Assembly (NCBI GenBank): GCA_023379025.1
Contig: JAMCTH010000011.1
Span: 1 to 34,115, forward strand
DNA: 34,115 nucleotides
From: Patescibacteria group bacterium
GTDB lineage: Bacteria > Patescibacteriota > Microgenomatia > UBA10105 > UBA927
Direction of reading: 5' to 3'
Both the position numbers and the translations under genes were made by a program. Below, piece after piece: positions 1-9,906 of this stretch. The notes beneath the pieces were generated by a model. The model saw nothing but the letters and a program-made list of their open reading frames with translations. It was not told the DNA's origin and made no database searches. How positions within the stretch are numbered: the first letter of the stretch is position 1; each line of letters opens with the position of its first letter.

Positions 1-1487
<1,487 letters not shown>

Positions 1488-1566
1488 ATACCTCCCCTGC
1501 ACTACTGCGCGCTCTCATCAACCACGACTTCGCCGCTTGCTTTTGCTATCTCTTCTGCCTCTTTTT

Positions 1567-4500
1567 TCACCGTTTCTTCCGAGCGGCATCATCGGTCTGG
1601 CCTGACGATGAGCTGTTTTGCTGTCCCTGCGGCTGTGTCTGGGCCTGGTTTCCGGCTACCGCAAACGTAGGCACCACGTTGAGCGCCAGCGCCTGAAGCT
1701 CCTTTACCAGTACCTTAAACGACTCCGGAACCGTAGAGGCCGGAATATCTATCCCCTTCACGATCGCTTCAAATGCCTTTGCCCGGCCGACTACGTCATC
1801 AGATTTAATGGTCAGCATCTCCTGCAGAATATGCGCGGCGCGATGCGCTTCCAGAGCCCAAACTTCCATCTCTCCGAGCCGCTGCCCGCCCATTTGGGCC
1901 TTACCTCCGAGAGGTTGCTGGGTAACCAGGGAATAGGGCCCGGTCGAACGCGCATGCGTCTTATCTTCAACCATGTGAATGAGCTTCATAATATATCCGA
2001 TTCCTACAACTACCCGTTCCGAATACGCTTCGCCGGTTCTCCCGTCGTAGAGTTTTGTTTTTCCGTCCGTCGGATATCCCGCCTGTTGCAAATGCTCAAT
2101 AATCCGGCTTTCCGCGACGGATTCAAACACGGGAAGGGCAACCTTCATGTTTTGTTTGGCGGCGGCAAGACCTAAATGCGCTTCCAGGAGCTGTCCGAGA
2201 TTCATGCGTGACAGCACGGAAAGCGGAGAGATGATCAGGTCAACGGTAGTACCGTCATCCAGGTACGGCATATCCGCCTGGGGAACTATTTTTGAAATTA
2301 CTCCTTTATTCCCGTGACGCCCCGCAAGTTTATCTCCCACAACGACACGCCGGATTTGTGCAACCTTTACGACTATTTTTCTGTTTGTCCCCGGTTCCAG
2401 CTCATCCCCTTTCTCTTTATCAAGTATTCGTACTTCGATAACTGTCCCGCGTTCGCCATGAGGCATCCTGAGGCTGGTATCGCGTACTTCCCGCGCTTTC
2501 TCCCCGAAGATGGCGCGCAACAGCCGTTCTTCTGCGGTAAGCTCGGTTTCTCCCTTCGGCGCTATTTTCCCGACCAGGATATCATTCGGCCCGACGTCGG
2601 CACCGACCACCACAATGCCCTTCTCATCCAGATTCCTCAGCGCTTCTTCACTCACATTGGGGATGTCACGGGTCGTTTCTTCAACACCGAGTTTGGTGTT
2701 GACAACACTTGCCTCATATTCTTCGATGTTTATCGACGTGAGCATATCTTCCCGTACTAACCGGTCGGATATGACAATCGCGTCTTCATAGCCCAGCCCG
2801 TCAAAACTCATATACGCAACCGTTACGTTGGTTCCGAGTGCAAGCTCGCCTGCGTCGCTTGAAGGGCCGTCTATGAGTACCTGCCCTTTTTTCACCCTTT
2901 CGCCGGTTTTTACAAGAACCCGTTGATTATAGCTGGTAGATTGCGCTGAACGGGTAAATTTCTCCACCTGGTACGTCACCGTCTCTCCGTTTACCCCTTT
3001 CAACACCACCATGGATGCATCCGCGTAGTCAATCACACCGTCATGTTTCGCCAGAATGACCCTTCCGAGCGCGCCGGCAATGGAATCCTCCATCCCGGTT
3101 CCGACGACGGGAGATTGTGGTGAAAACAGCGGTACCGCCTGGCATTGCATGTGGGTTCCCATCAGGGCACGGTTTGCCTCATCGTGTGCAAGGAACGGAA
3201 TAAGCGATGCCGGTGCGCCAACCACCTGACGCGGCACCATGTCTATATATTCGACGACTTCGCTGTCGGCTTCCAGGAATTCCCCCTTATACCGGACCGG
3301 CACCCGCTCGTCTGAGATGACGCCTGATTCGTTCATGCGGATACCTGCATGGGTAATGTAGTGGTATTGCTCATCATCCGCGGCAAGATACACAACGTCA
3401 TTGGTAATATGCATATCCGTTTTCCCGCCTTTCTCTATTTTTTCCACCTTGCGGTAGGGCGTTTCCAGAAAGCCGTATTCATTCACCCGCGCATAGAGCG
3501 ACATATAGGTAACCAATCCGATGTTTGGACCTTCGGGGCTCCGCACAGGGCAGATCCTGCCGTATTGGCTCGCGTTGATATCCCGAATGGAAAATGATGC
3601 GCGCTCGCGGGATATCCCGCCGACCCCCATGACCGTAAGACGGCGGAGATTATCGACCTCGGCTAACGGGTTTGTCTGATCGAGAATCGTCGAGAGCTGG
3701 CTCGTTCGGAAAAAGTCGTTAATCGAGGCAATAATCGGACGTGCGTTGACAAGCTGCATGGGGGTCAGATCAGCTGCAGCCGGCCCCGCAAGACTCATTT
3801 TCTCCCGGACGGACCGCTCGAGACGCAGGAGACCGACCCGGAATGCATTCGTTGCGACGAGTTCTCCTACCCTCCGGACCCGCCGGTTGCCGAGATGATC
3901 GATATCATCCGTATCACCCTGACCGTTGCAGAGCGTTATCAGGTATTTGATGCTGCCGATAATATCGTCCCGGGTTAATACCCAATTTTCTTTTACATTC
4001 GGAACGGATACGCCCAATTTTTTGTTCATTTTGTACCGGCCGACGCGTTCGAGAGAATATCGCCGCGGATCAAAAAACATCGTGCGGAGCAGCTCCTGGG
4101 CATTATCAAGAACTATAGGCTCTCCCGGACGGAGTTTTTTATACAGTTCGAGGGTCGCTTCTGCCTGCGACTTGGTTATGTCCTTTGCGAGGGTCGCTTC
4201 GATATACCGCCGGTCTTTATTGGTATCAACGTCCGCGAACGTATCGATTATCTGCTTATCTTCGGACAAACCGATAGCCCGGAGAAACGTTGTGGCAATG
4301 AACTTGCGTCGCCGGTCAATCCTGACCATGAGAACGTCATTCCGGGTCACGGTAAACTCGAGCCAGCTCCCGTGCAACGGCCGGATCTCCGCTACGTACA
4401 GCATTCTCCCGGTTACCGGATCCACCTGTCCGATGAAGTATATGCCCGGAGAACGGACAAGCTGATTTACCACACATCGGTCAATTCCGTTGACGATAAA

Positions 4501-4863
4501 CGTACCGCTTTCAGTCATTGCCGGAATATCCCCCAAAAATACTTCCTGTGTCACATGGGTCCCGGTCTGCTTATTGGTGAGCGTCGCTGTCACCTTAAGA
4601 GGCATATCAAACGTAAGCCCTTTGACCCGGGCCTGTGCGGGAGTAAGACGCGGCTTGCCAAAATAGTAATCGCCGAATGTCAGTTCCCAGTTCTTTCCGG
4701 TAAAATCCACAATAGGAGAAACCTCTGAAAGGAGTTCGCGGATGCCGTCTTCCAGAAACCACTGATACGATTCCCGCTGCACGAGCGTGAGATCGAGTGT
4801 GGGAAGACTAGGAAAATGCTTGCCCCAATATTGGCGCTGGGTGGTCGTGCCGTCCTTGATCAT
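1567..4863 (-). CDS. rpoB: DNA-directed RNA polymerase subunit beta
   Basis: ORF 1567..4905 contains RpoB motifs (GRICPVRSPEGPNIGL, GDKLAGRHGNKGVIS, GGKAQMGGQRLGEMEVWALEAHRAAHILQEMLTIKSDDV). Start most likely the internal ATG at 4863 (MIKDGTTTQRQYWG). Confidence 0.97.
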   Translation of the reverse strand: MIKDGTTTQRQYWGKHFPSLPTLDLTLVQRESYQWFLEDGIRELLSEVSPIVDFTGKNWELTFGDYYFGKPRLTPAQARVKGLTFDMPLKVTATLTNKQTGTHVTQEVFLGDIPAMTESGTFIVNGIDRCVVNQLVRSPGIYFIGQVDPVTGRMLYVAEIRPLHGSWLEFTVTRNDVLMVRIDRRRKFIATTFLRAIGLSEDKQIIDTFADVDTNKDRRYIEATLAKDITKSQAEATLELYKKLRPGEPIVLDNAQELLRTMFFDPRRYSLERVGRYKMNKKLGVSVPNVKENWVLTRDDIIGSIKYLITLCNGQGDTDDIDHLGNRRVRRVGELVATNAFRVGLLRLERSVREKMSLAGPAAADLTPMQLVNARPIIASINDFFRTSQLSTILDQTNPLAEVDNLRRLTVMGVGGISRERASFSIRDINASQYGRICPVRSPEGPNIGLVTYMSLYARVNEYGFLETPYRKVEKIEKGGKTDMHITNDVVYLAADDEQYHYITHAGIRMNESGVISDERVPVRYKGEFLEADSEVVEYIDMVPRQVVGAPASLIPFLAHDEANRALMGTHMQCQAVPLFSPQSPVVGTGMEDSIAGALGRVILAKHDGVIDYADASMVVLKGVNGETVTYQVEKFTRSAQSTSYNQRVLVKTGERVKKGQVLIDGPSSDAGELALGTNVTVAYMSFDGLGYEDAIVISDRLVREDMLTSINIEEYEASVVNTKLGVEETTRDIPNVSEEALRNLDEKGIVVVGADVGPNDILVGKIAPKGETELTAEERLLRAIFGEKAREVRDTSLRMPHGERGTVIEVRILDKEKGDELEPGTNRKIVVKVAQIRRVVVGDKLAGRHGNKGVISKIVPQADMPYLDDGTTVDLIISPLSVLSRMNLGQLLEAHLGLAAAKQNMKVALPVFESVAESRIIEHLQQAGYPTDGKTKLYDGRTGEAYSERVVVGIGYIMKLIHMVEDKTHARSTGPYSLVTQQPLGGKAQMGGQRLGEMEVWALEAHRAAHILQEMLTIKSDDVVGRAKAFEAIVKGIDIPASTVPESFKVLVKELQALALNVVPTFAVAGNQAQTQPQGQQNSSSSGQTDDAARKKR

Positions 4864-4941
4864 TGAAAATAAATCCTCGGAAAAACGACAAAAAGAAGCG
4901 AACAATGAACGTCCGCCTCCATCAGGCTTAAAGTACTCTTC

Positions 4942-4969
4942 ATTATATAGTGTAACTCTCTTATGTCAA
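4942..4969 (-). promoter_or_regulatory. Sigma70-type promoter for rpoBC: TTGACA-N16-TATAAT
   Basis: Minus strand CTCTTGACATAAGAGAGTTACACTATATAATGAAG; -35 is the complement of 4964-4969, -10 the complement of 4942-4947. Confidence 0.8.
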
Positions 4970-5015
4970 GAGCCCCCTTTGTTTCGGCCTGAACCGCGTC
5001 GTATACTACACTCGT

Positions 5016-5966
5016 ATGATACGCGTATTTGATGATTTTTCTGCCGCGAAGCATCTCTGGGACACCATTACGGGGGCAAACCGTATCACGATACCGTTTT
5101 ATCTCTATGAATGGCATCATGTATGGTGGAATACATTTCAGAGTAACGGAATCCCTTTTCTCGTTTCTCCGACCGATGCAGTGATCGCCCCCTTTATACG
5201 GCAGGGGAATAGCGCGGTGTTTTCCGGAGGCCGGGAAATCGCGGATTACCTGGATATCATCGGACCTGATGCCGTTAAATCAGGCATATGGCCAATGCTT
5301 CTCAGATACCTGAAATCCCGGGGTATACTATCCCTCAGACTCCACAACATACCCGATTCTCCGACACTCTCCTTTTTCCGGCATTTGTCGGAAACCACCT
5401 CAGGAATTACACTATCCCGGGAAGATACGACTCCTACCATACCTCTGCCGCAGTCCCGGGATGCATACCTCAGCCTGCTCGACCGGCGCAACCGTCATGA
5501 ACTGAAAAGAAAGCTCCGGCGTTTTGAACATGAAACCGGCAATGTCTTGTTTATTCGGAGCACATCTCCTTCCGAGGATGTCCATGCGCTCCTTAAACTC
5601 ATGGAACTGGATGAGAAAAAAAAGACATTTCTTACTCCGGCTATGCGAAAATTTTTTCAAAGGCTCCCGGCTGCCTTTCCGGACCAATGTTCCCTGTTTT
5701 GGCTAACTATGGAAAATGAAAAAATCGCTGGCGTCATGGCTTTCCAGTCCGGCACGGATTTTTTCACCTATAACTCGGGTTATGACCGGGAACGGTATTC
5801 AGGCGCTGGGTATTATCTTAAGGCACGCCTCATCTCCTGGGCCATAGAACAGCACTTTCTGACCTTTAATTTTCTTCAGGGAAATGAACGGTACAAATAT
5901 GAGCTCGGAGCAAAGGACGCGTTTGTCTATTCGGTTTCCGCAGAGCTTTCCAGGGCCAGGATATAA
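5016..5966 (+). CDS. GNAT / CelD-BcsL-like acetyltransferase family protein
   Basis: 316 aa; RRNRHELKRKLRRFE..., LMELDEKKKTFLTPAMRKFFQRL, YNSGYDRERYSGAGYYLKARLISWAIEQHFLTFNFLQGNERYKYELGA are typical of the CelD/FemAB-like GNAT fold. Confidence 0.75.
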   Translation: MIRVFDDFSAAKHLWDTITGANRITIPFYLYEWHHVWWNTFQSNGIPFLVSPTDAVIAPFIRQGNSAVFSGGREIADYLDIIGPDAVKSGIWPMLLRYLKSRGILSLRLHNIPDSPTLSFFRHLSETTSGITLSREDTTPTIPLPQSRDAYLSLLDRRNRHELKRKLRRFEHETGNVLFIRSTSPSEDVHALLKLMELDEKKKTFLTPAMRKFFQRLPAAFPDQCSLFWLTMENEKIAGVMAFQSGTDFFTYNSGYDRERYSGAGYYLKARLISWAIEQHFLTFNFLQGNERYKYELGAKDAFVYSVSAELSRARI

Positions 5967-6802
5967 ATATCCTGATAGTCACTGACTCCGACAAATTCCG
6001 CCCTGCCCGCAACAATACTTTCATAGGGCCTGCATGCGCTGCATCCGTCTTTTTTCGGACAGGGAAACCGTTCCAGCCTCCTGGCCAGGGCGATCCGCTT
6101 CCCTGCATCCAGAATATCTTTCCCTGCTGCCGCAGCGTCCGGAAGCGGCATATCTATGGGCGCATCGTCGCGGTCCAGGTACCAATACGCCGCACCGCTG
6201 ACTGCTTTCGTCTGACAGTGAGTAACCAGAAGATAGTAGATCGGAAGCTGGAGGGAATCCGGATCTTCATCATACTTTCCGGTTTTAAAATCGATGATCT
6301 TCACGCTGTCCGTTACATCATTATATTCAAGCCAATCTACTTTCCCGCAGAGCATAATGTTATCTTCCTCGGAAAGCCAGTAGTAGGGCAGGTCGCGCCG
6401 GATTTTAATTGCTTTTTTGGTGAGCGGGCCCGGATGGGAGGATATTCTGGAAAGCATGTCTTCCGCCCGTGATCTGAACCGCATCTCTTCCTCTTGGGAT
6501 ATGAACCCTCCCTTTTTGCCGGCGACCGTCTCCCAAACGGCGTTCAGTCTTGTACCGAGCGGGGTACGGAGACGCTCCTCAACCGGAAGGCGCGAAACGT
6601 CCTCGATCACCCGGTGTACCGCCTGACCGAGAGCCAGTGCCGGCTGCATAAGCATAAGTTTGTGATGCGTTTTGGGATCCCGATAGACATGCTTGAGCAA
6701 GTATGCCCTCGGGCATTTCAGATAATCACTGATGGAGGAGTGCGAAATCCAGACGGCATTGAATTTATCTTTCAGCATACCGGTAGTGTACCCAATCTGC
6801 AC
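5927..6802 (-). CDS. PD-(D/E)XK nuclease superfamily (RecB/Cas4-like) protein with conserved Cys residues
   Basis: SISDYLKCPRAYLLKHVYR, GKVDWLEYNDVTDSVKIIDFKTGK (D..DFKTGK nuclease core), LQLPIYYLLV, C-terminal CPKKDGCSACRPYE, consistent with a RecB-family nuclease. Confidence 0.8.
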   Translation of the reverse strand: MQIGYTTGMLKDKFNAVWISHSSISDYLKCPRAYLLKHVYRDPKTHHKLMLMQPALALGQAVHRVIEDVSRLPVEERLRTPLGTRLNAVWETVAGKKGGFISQEEEMRFRSRAEDMLSRISSHPGPLTKKAIKIRRDLPYYWLSEEDNIMLCGKVDWLEYNDVTDSVKIIDFKTGKYDEDPDSLQLPIYYLLVTHCQTKAVSGAAYWYLDRDDAPIDMPLPDAAAAGKDILDAGKRIALARRLERFPCPKKDGCSACRPYESIVAGRAEFVGVSDYQDIYILALESSAETE

Positions 6803-6909
6803 CGAACCTCATTGTTCCCCGAAACGCGGGAGGAAGCGGTGCCCTTCCGTCGCGCGTACTCCGGCGACAGAAACGGAAGAGCCGTCCGGCAGAGCCCTCC
6901 CTCAGGACA

Positions 6910-7890
6910 TTATTGCAGGTATTTGGCGATATTGGCGTTATGTTCTTCGATAGTTTTTGCGTAATGCACAGCCCCCGATGCGTCATGGAGGTAATACCAG
7001 TAGTCCGACGGCTGATAGTAAATCACCGCTTGTATCGAAGAAAGCCCCGGGTTGGCGATCGGTCCCGGCGGCAGTCCCGTGTGCAGGTAGGTATTATAGG
7101 GGGAATCTATTTTTTTATCCTCATCCGTCAGCGATTTTTTCCACCAGGTCTTTTCCTCCGGCTGATAGCCCAGGGCGTACTGCAGGGTTGCATCCGCCTG
7201 AAGCGGCCAGTCTGCTTTCAGCCGTCTCATAAGGATACCCGCGATCACCGGCCGATCCGCTTCCGTTCTGCCCTCCCGCTCGACAATCGAGGCGAGCGTT
7301 ATGACATCCGGAAAGGGCATCCCGAGCTTTTGCGCATCCTGATGCATCCGCGGAGTCACTTTTTTATTGAAATTATCGGTAAACATCTGGACGATTGCCG
7401 CGGCGGTCGCGTTTCTCGGTACGAGATAGGTATCCGGAAACATATAGCCTTCGGCGGCATACTTCAGAAACTCACTTTCCGGTATGTCCATGTCGCGGGC
7501 AAGCTCTGTTGCTATCTCCGTATCCCTCCACCCTTCAAGCGTCGTGATCCAGACATCAAGGATGCCGTGCGTGAGCTCCCGGGCAATGGATGCCGTGTCC
7601 ATGCTCGGGCTTATGCGATAATCTCCCGCCTGCAGTTTCCCGTCGATACCCATGAGCTTCACGAGCAGAAAAAATCCCGTCGGACTTCGGACCAGCCCCT
7701 GTTGGGCAAGGCGTGATGCAATGACCCGCACCCCTTCTCCCGGGTTGATGATGAACGTTTTCGGGATCGTCGCGTATGCATCCACCGGAGAAAGCGCATC
7801 ATGCCACCAGAGGCCGAGGGCTCCGGCAGCCACCAGCACAACGAAGAAAAATAATCCGAGCCTCAGTCCCAATGCAGTAGATGATTTCAT
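6910..7890 (-). CDS. mltG: Endolytic murein transglycosylase (YceG/MltG family)
   Basis: N-terminal TM; LEGWRDTEIA, GYMFPDTYLVPRNATA, ITLASIVEREG, VIAGILMRRLKADWPLQADATLQYALG, SPYNTYLHTGLPPGPIANPGLSSIQAVIYY. Confidence 0.93.
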   Translation of the reverse strand: MKSSTALGLRLGLFFFVVLVAAGALGLWWHDALSPVDAYATIPKTFIINPGEGVRVIASRLAQQGLVRSPTGFFLLVKLMGIDGKLQAGDYRISPSMDTASIARELTHGILDVWITTLEGWRDTEIATELARDMDIPESEFLKYAAEGYMFPDTYLVPRNATAAAIVQMFTDNFNKKVTPRMHQDAQKLGMPFPDVITLASIVEREGRTEADRPVIAGILMRRLKADWPLQADATLQYALGYQPEEKTWWKKSLTDEDKKIDSPYNTYLHTGLPPGPIANPGLSSIQAVIYYQPSDYWYYLHDASGAVHYAKTIEEHNANIAKYLQ

Positions 7891-7891
7891 G

Positions 7892-9148
7892 CTACGTCAC
7901 GCTGTACACGGGTATATTCCGGAGGGAATCGGCTGCCTCCTCAAGCCGCCACCGGTCGCTGCTATAGAGCGTACATAGTATATCATCCTTGTCTACGGTT
8001 TCCTCAATCTTCCGGTTCAGGTACATCCCGGCGCGTTTATCGGTCGGGCACCCTAAAATCCGGCAGATTACGGTAATCTGCTGGTTGTTGATCGCCGAAA
8101 CCCTGCCCCGTTTTGCCGCCTGCAGTTCAAACTTATGGACGCCGGGACGAAGCGCGGCGCTTCCCACATCGGGATCGCCTCCCTGCGCCTTGATAATCTC
8201 CCGCATTTTCCGAAGGGCCTTACCGCTCGTCAGCATATCACGGGCAACCTGTTCCCCGGTCACGTCTTTTTTCCCGTGCATATCTATAAAACAAAGGTCC
8301 AGGAGCTTTGAGGCAAGGCGGAGCGCTTTGGCTTCAAGCGCAAGCGGCCGGTCCCGGTGCTGCTCGAGAACCTGAAAGACATCACGGGCTTCAAGCACCG
8401 GTCCGATGCCCCGGCCGGCGCTCTGGCGCATCTCATTGATATCAGTCACGACATGCACGTGAAAGCGTTTGGCCAGATAGGTAAATTTTTTGGCGATGAC
8501 TTCAGCATCGTGGTAGTGCTGAATTTTCATGGTGGGCCCGACCGGGATATCAAGCACCACGTGATTGGACCCGGAAGCAACTTTTTTGGCCATGATGGAA
8601 ACGAGTATTTTGTCAAACGACTCAAAAGCAAGCGGCTCTTCCACCTCTATAATGACGTCATCTGCAGGGGCCAGACCCAGATGCCCACCCCAGACGATAC
8701 ATCCGCCGGTTTTCCCGACCAGGTGTTCAATCTGCTTCGGCGTGAACGTAACCGGTGCTACTACCTCCATCGTGTCCGCCGTACCTGCCGGGGACGTTAT
8801 GGCGCGGGAAGAATTTTTCGGTATCCGGATCCCTGCGGCGGCAACGATCGGCACGAGTATCATGGTGGTACGGGTGCCGGCAACCCCACCGGTCGAGTGT
8901 TTGTCCGCGACAATCCCTTGGAAATGGAGCCGCGGGCCTGTGGCCACCATGGCTTTCGTCAGATGATAGAGCTCTTCATCATTAAACCCTTCCTTAAAGC
9001 CCGCCGCGGCAAAGTATGTCGTCAGGACCGGGCCGAGTTTCTCCTTGGCAATCTCGTCCATGATGGCAAAAATCTCGTTATACGACAGGGATTTTCCGAC
9101 GAGCTTCTTTTTGATCGCGTTGACGGCGAGCTGTTTTCTGTCTTTCAT
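7892..9148 (-). CDS. AMP phosphorylase / thymidine phosphorylase family protein (archaeal-type)
   Basis: DKHSTGGVAGTRTTMILVPIVAAAGIRIPKNSSRAITSPAGTADTMEVVAPVTF..., IVWGGHLGLAPADDVIIEVE, SIMAKKVASGSNHVVLDIPVG; resembles archaeal AMP phosphorylase (DeoA) more than bacterial thymidine phosphorylase. Confidence 0.88.
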   Translation of the reverse strand: MKDRKQLAVNAIKKKLVGKSLSYNEIFAIMDEIAKEKLGPVLTTYFAAAGFKEGFNDEELYHLTKAMVATGPRLHFQGIVADKHSTGGVAGTRTTMILVPIVAAAGIRIPKNSSRAITSPAGTADTMEVVAPVTFTPKQIEHLVGKTGGCIVWGGHLGLAPADDVIIEVEEPLAFESFDKILVSIMAKKVASGSNHVVLDIPVGPTMKIQHYHDAEVIAKKFTYLAKRFHVHVVTDINEMRQSAGRGIGPVLEARDVFQVLEQHRDRPLALEAKALRLASKLLDLCFIDMHGKKDVTGEQVARDMLTSGKALRKMREIIKAQGGDPDVGSAALRPGVHKFELQAAKRGRVSAINNQQITVICRILGCPTDKRAGMYLNRKIEETVDKDDILCTLYSSDRWRLEEAADSLRNIPVYSVT

Positions 9149-9903
9149 GTTGCCGGAGGGTGAACCAGTTGCGCCCGGACATTGAGGCGTTTCCAGGTGG
9201 TCCCCGGTGGGACACAGGTGACGAGCGTCAGGTATGAATCGTCAAAATCCTGCTCAAGACTCGAAAGGTCAGTCGGGTCCGTTACGACAAGCTGATAGAC
9301 TTTATACTGATACTCTACGCCGTCATACGAGACGTAGATATCATCGCCGGGTTTAAGCGTCGGAAGGGTGGAAAATATCGTCCGGTAATTGTGCGGGTCA
9401 AAAAACTGCGGCAGCACCGAATGGCCGAATACGACGGCAGTCCCGTAATCCCCCGGTATGCCGGTGCCGCCGTAATGCACAAGCGACGTATCCAGGTCAT
9501 TTCCGCCGATCGACACCACGGCATGATCGATGTTGAGCTTGGGAATGGATAGATAATATGTGTTGACGGCAGTCACGACATGCTTCTGGGGCTGGGTCGG
9601 AAACCAGGTATTGGGATTGGACGAATCACCGCCTTCCGACTGGATGATGTCCGGTATGGTTGCGCCGTACGCAACAGGAAGCGCCGTGCCGGCCGGTTTC
9701 TCCGTCAGGCCCGTTTCCGGAATCGGTGCTACAATACCGGAAAGAAACGGTGCACTGAAGACAGAAAATGACACGATAGGCCAGACGACCCACAAAAGTA
9801 TGAGCATCCCCACGCCCATCAGCAGATAGGAATAGAGTTCGTGTCTCACCCGTCCTGCCTTCGCACCCGGCAGACTTGCTTTTACGTACCGATACAGAGG
9901 CAT
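9145..9903 (-). CDS. Sortase family protein (membrane anchored)
   Basis: N-terminal TM; LSIPKLNIDHAVVSIGG, YGTAVVFGHSVLPQFF (catalytic His), YLTLVTCVPPGTTWKRLNVRAQLV (catalytic Cys and Arg). 4-bp overlap with the downstream phosphorylase. Confidence 0.9.
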   Translation of the reverse strand: MPLYRYVKASLPGAKAGRVRHELYSYLLMGVGMLILLWVVWPIVSFSVFSAPFLSGIVAPIPETGLTEKPAGTALPVAYGATIPDIIQSEGGDSSNPNTWFPTQPQKHVVTAVNTYYLSIPKLNIDHAVVSIGGNDLDTSLVHYGGTGIPGDYGTAVVFGHSVLPQFFDPHNYRTIFSTLPTLKPGDDIYVSYDGVEYQYKVYQLVVTDPTDLSSLEQDFDDSYLTLVTCVPPGTTWKRLNVRAQLVHPPAT

Positions 9904-9906
9904 AAG

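Noticed and set aside
4864-5120. 86-aa minus ORF and the 14-aa N-terminal extension of rpoB
   Set aside because: The rpoB promoter -10 and likely start at 4863 make the extension and the ORF (which overlaps the promoter) unlikely to be translated.
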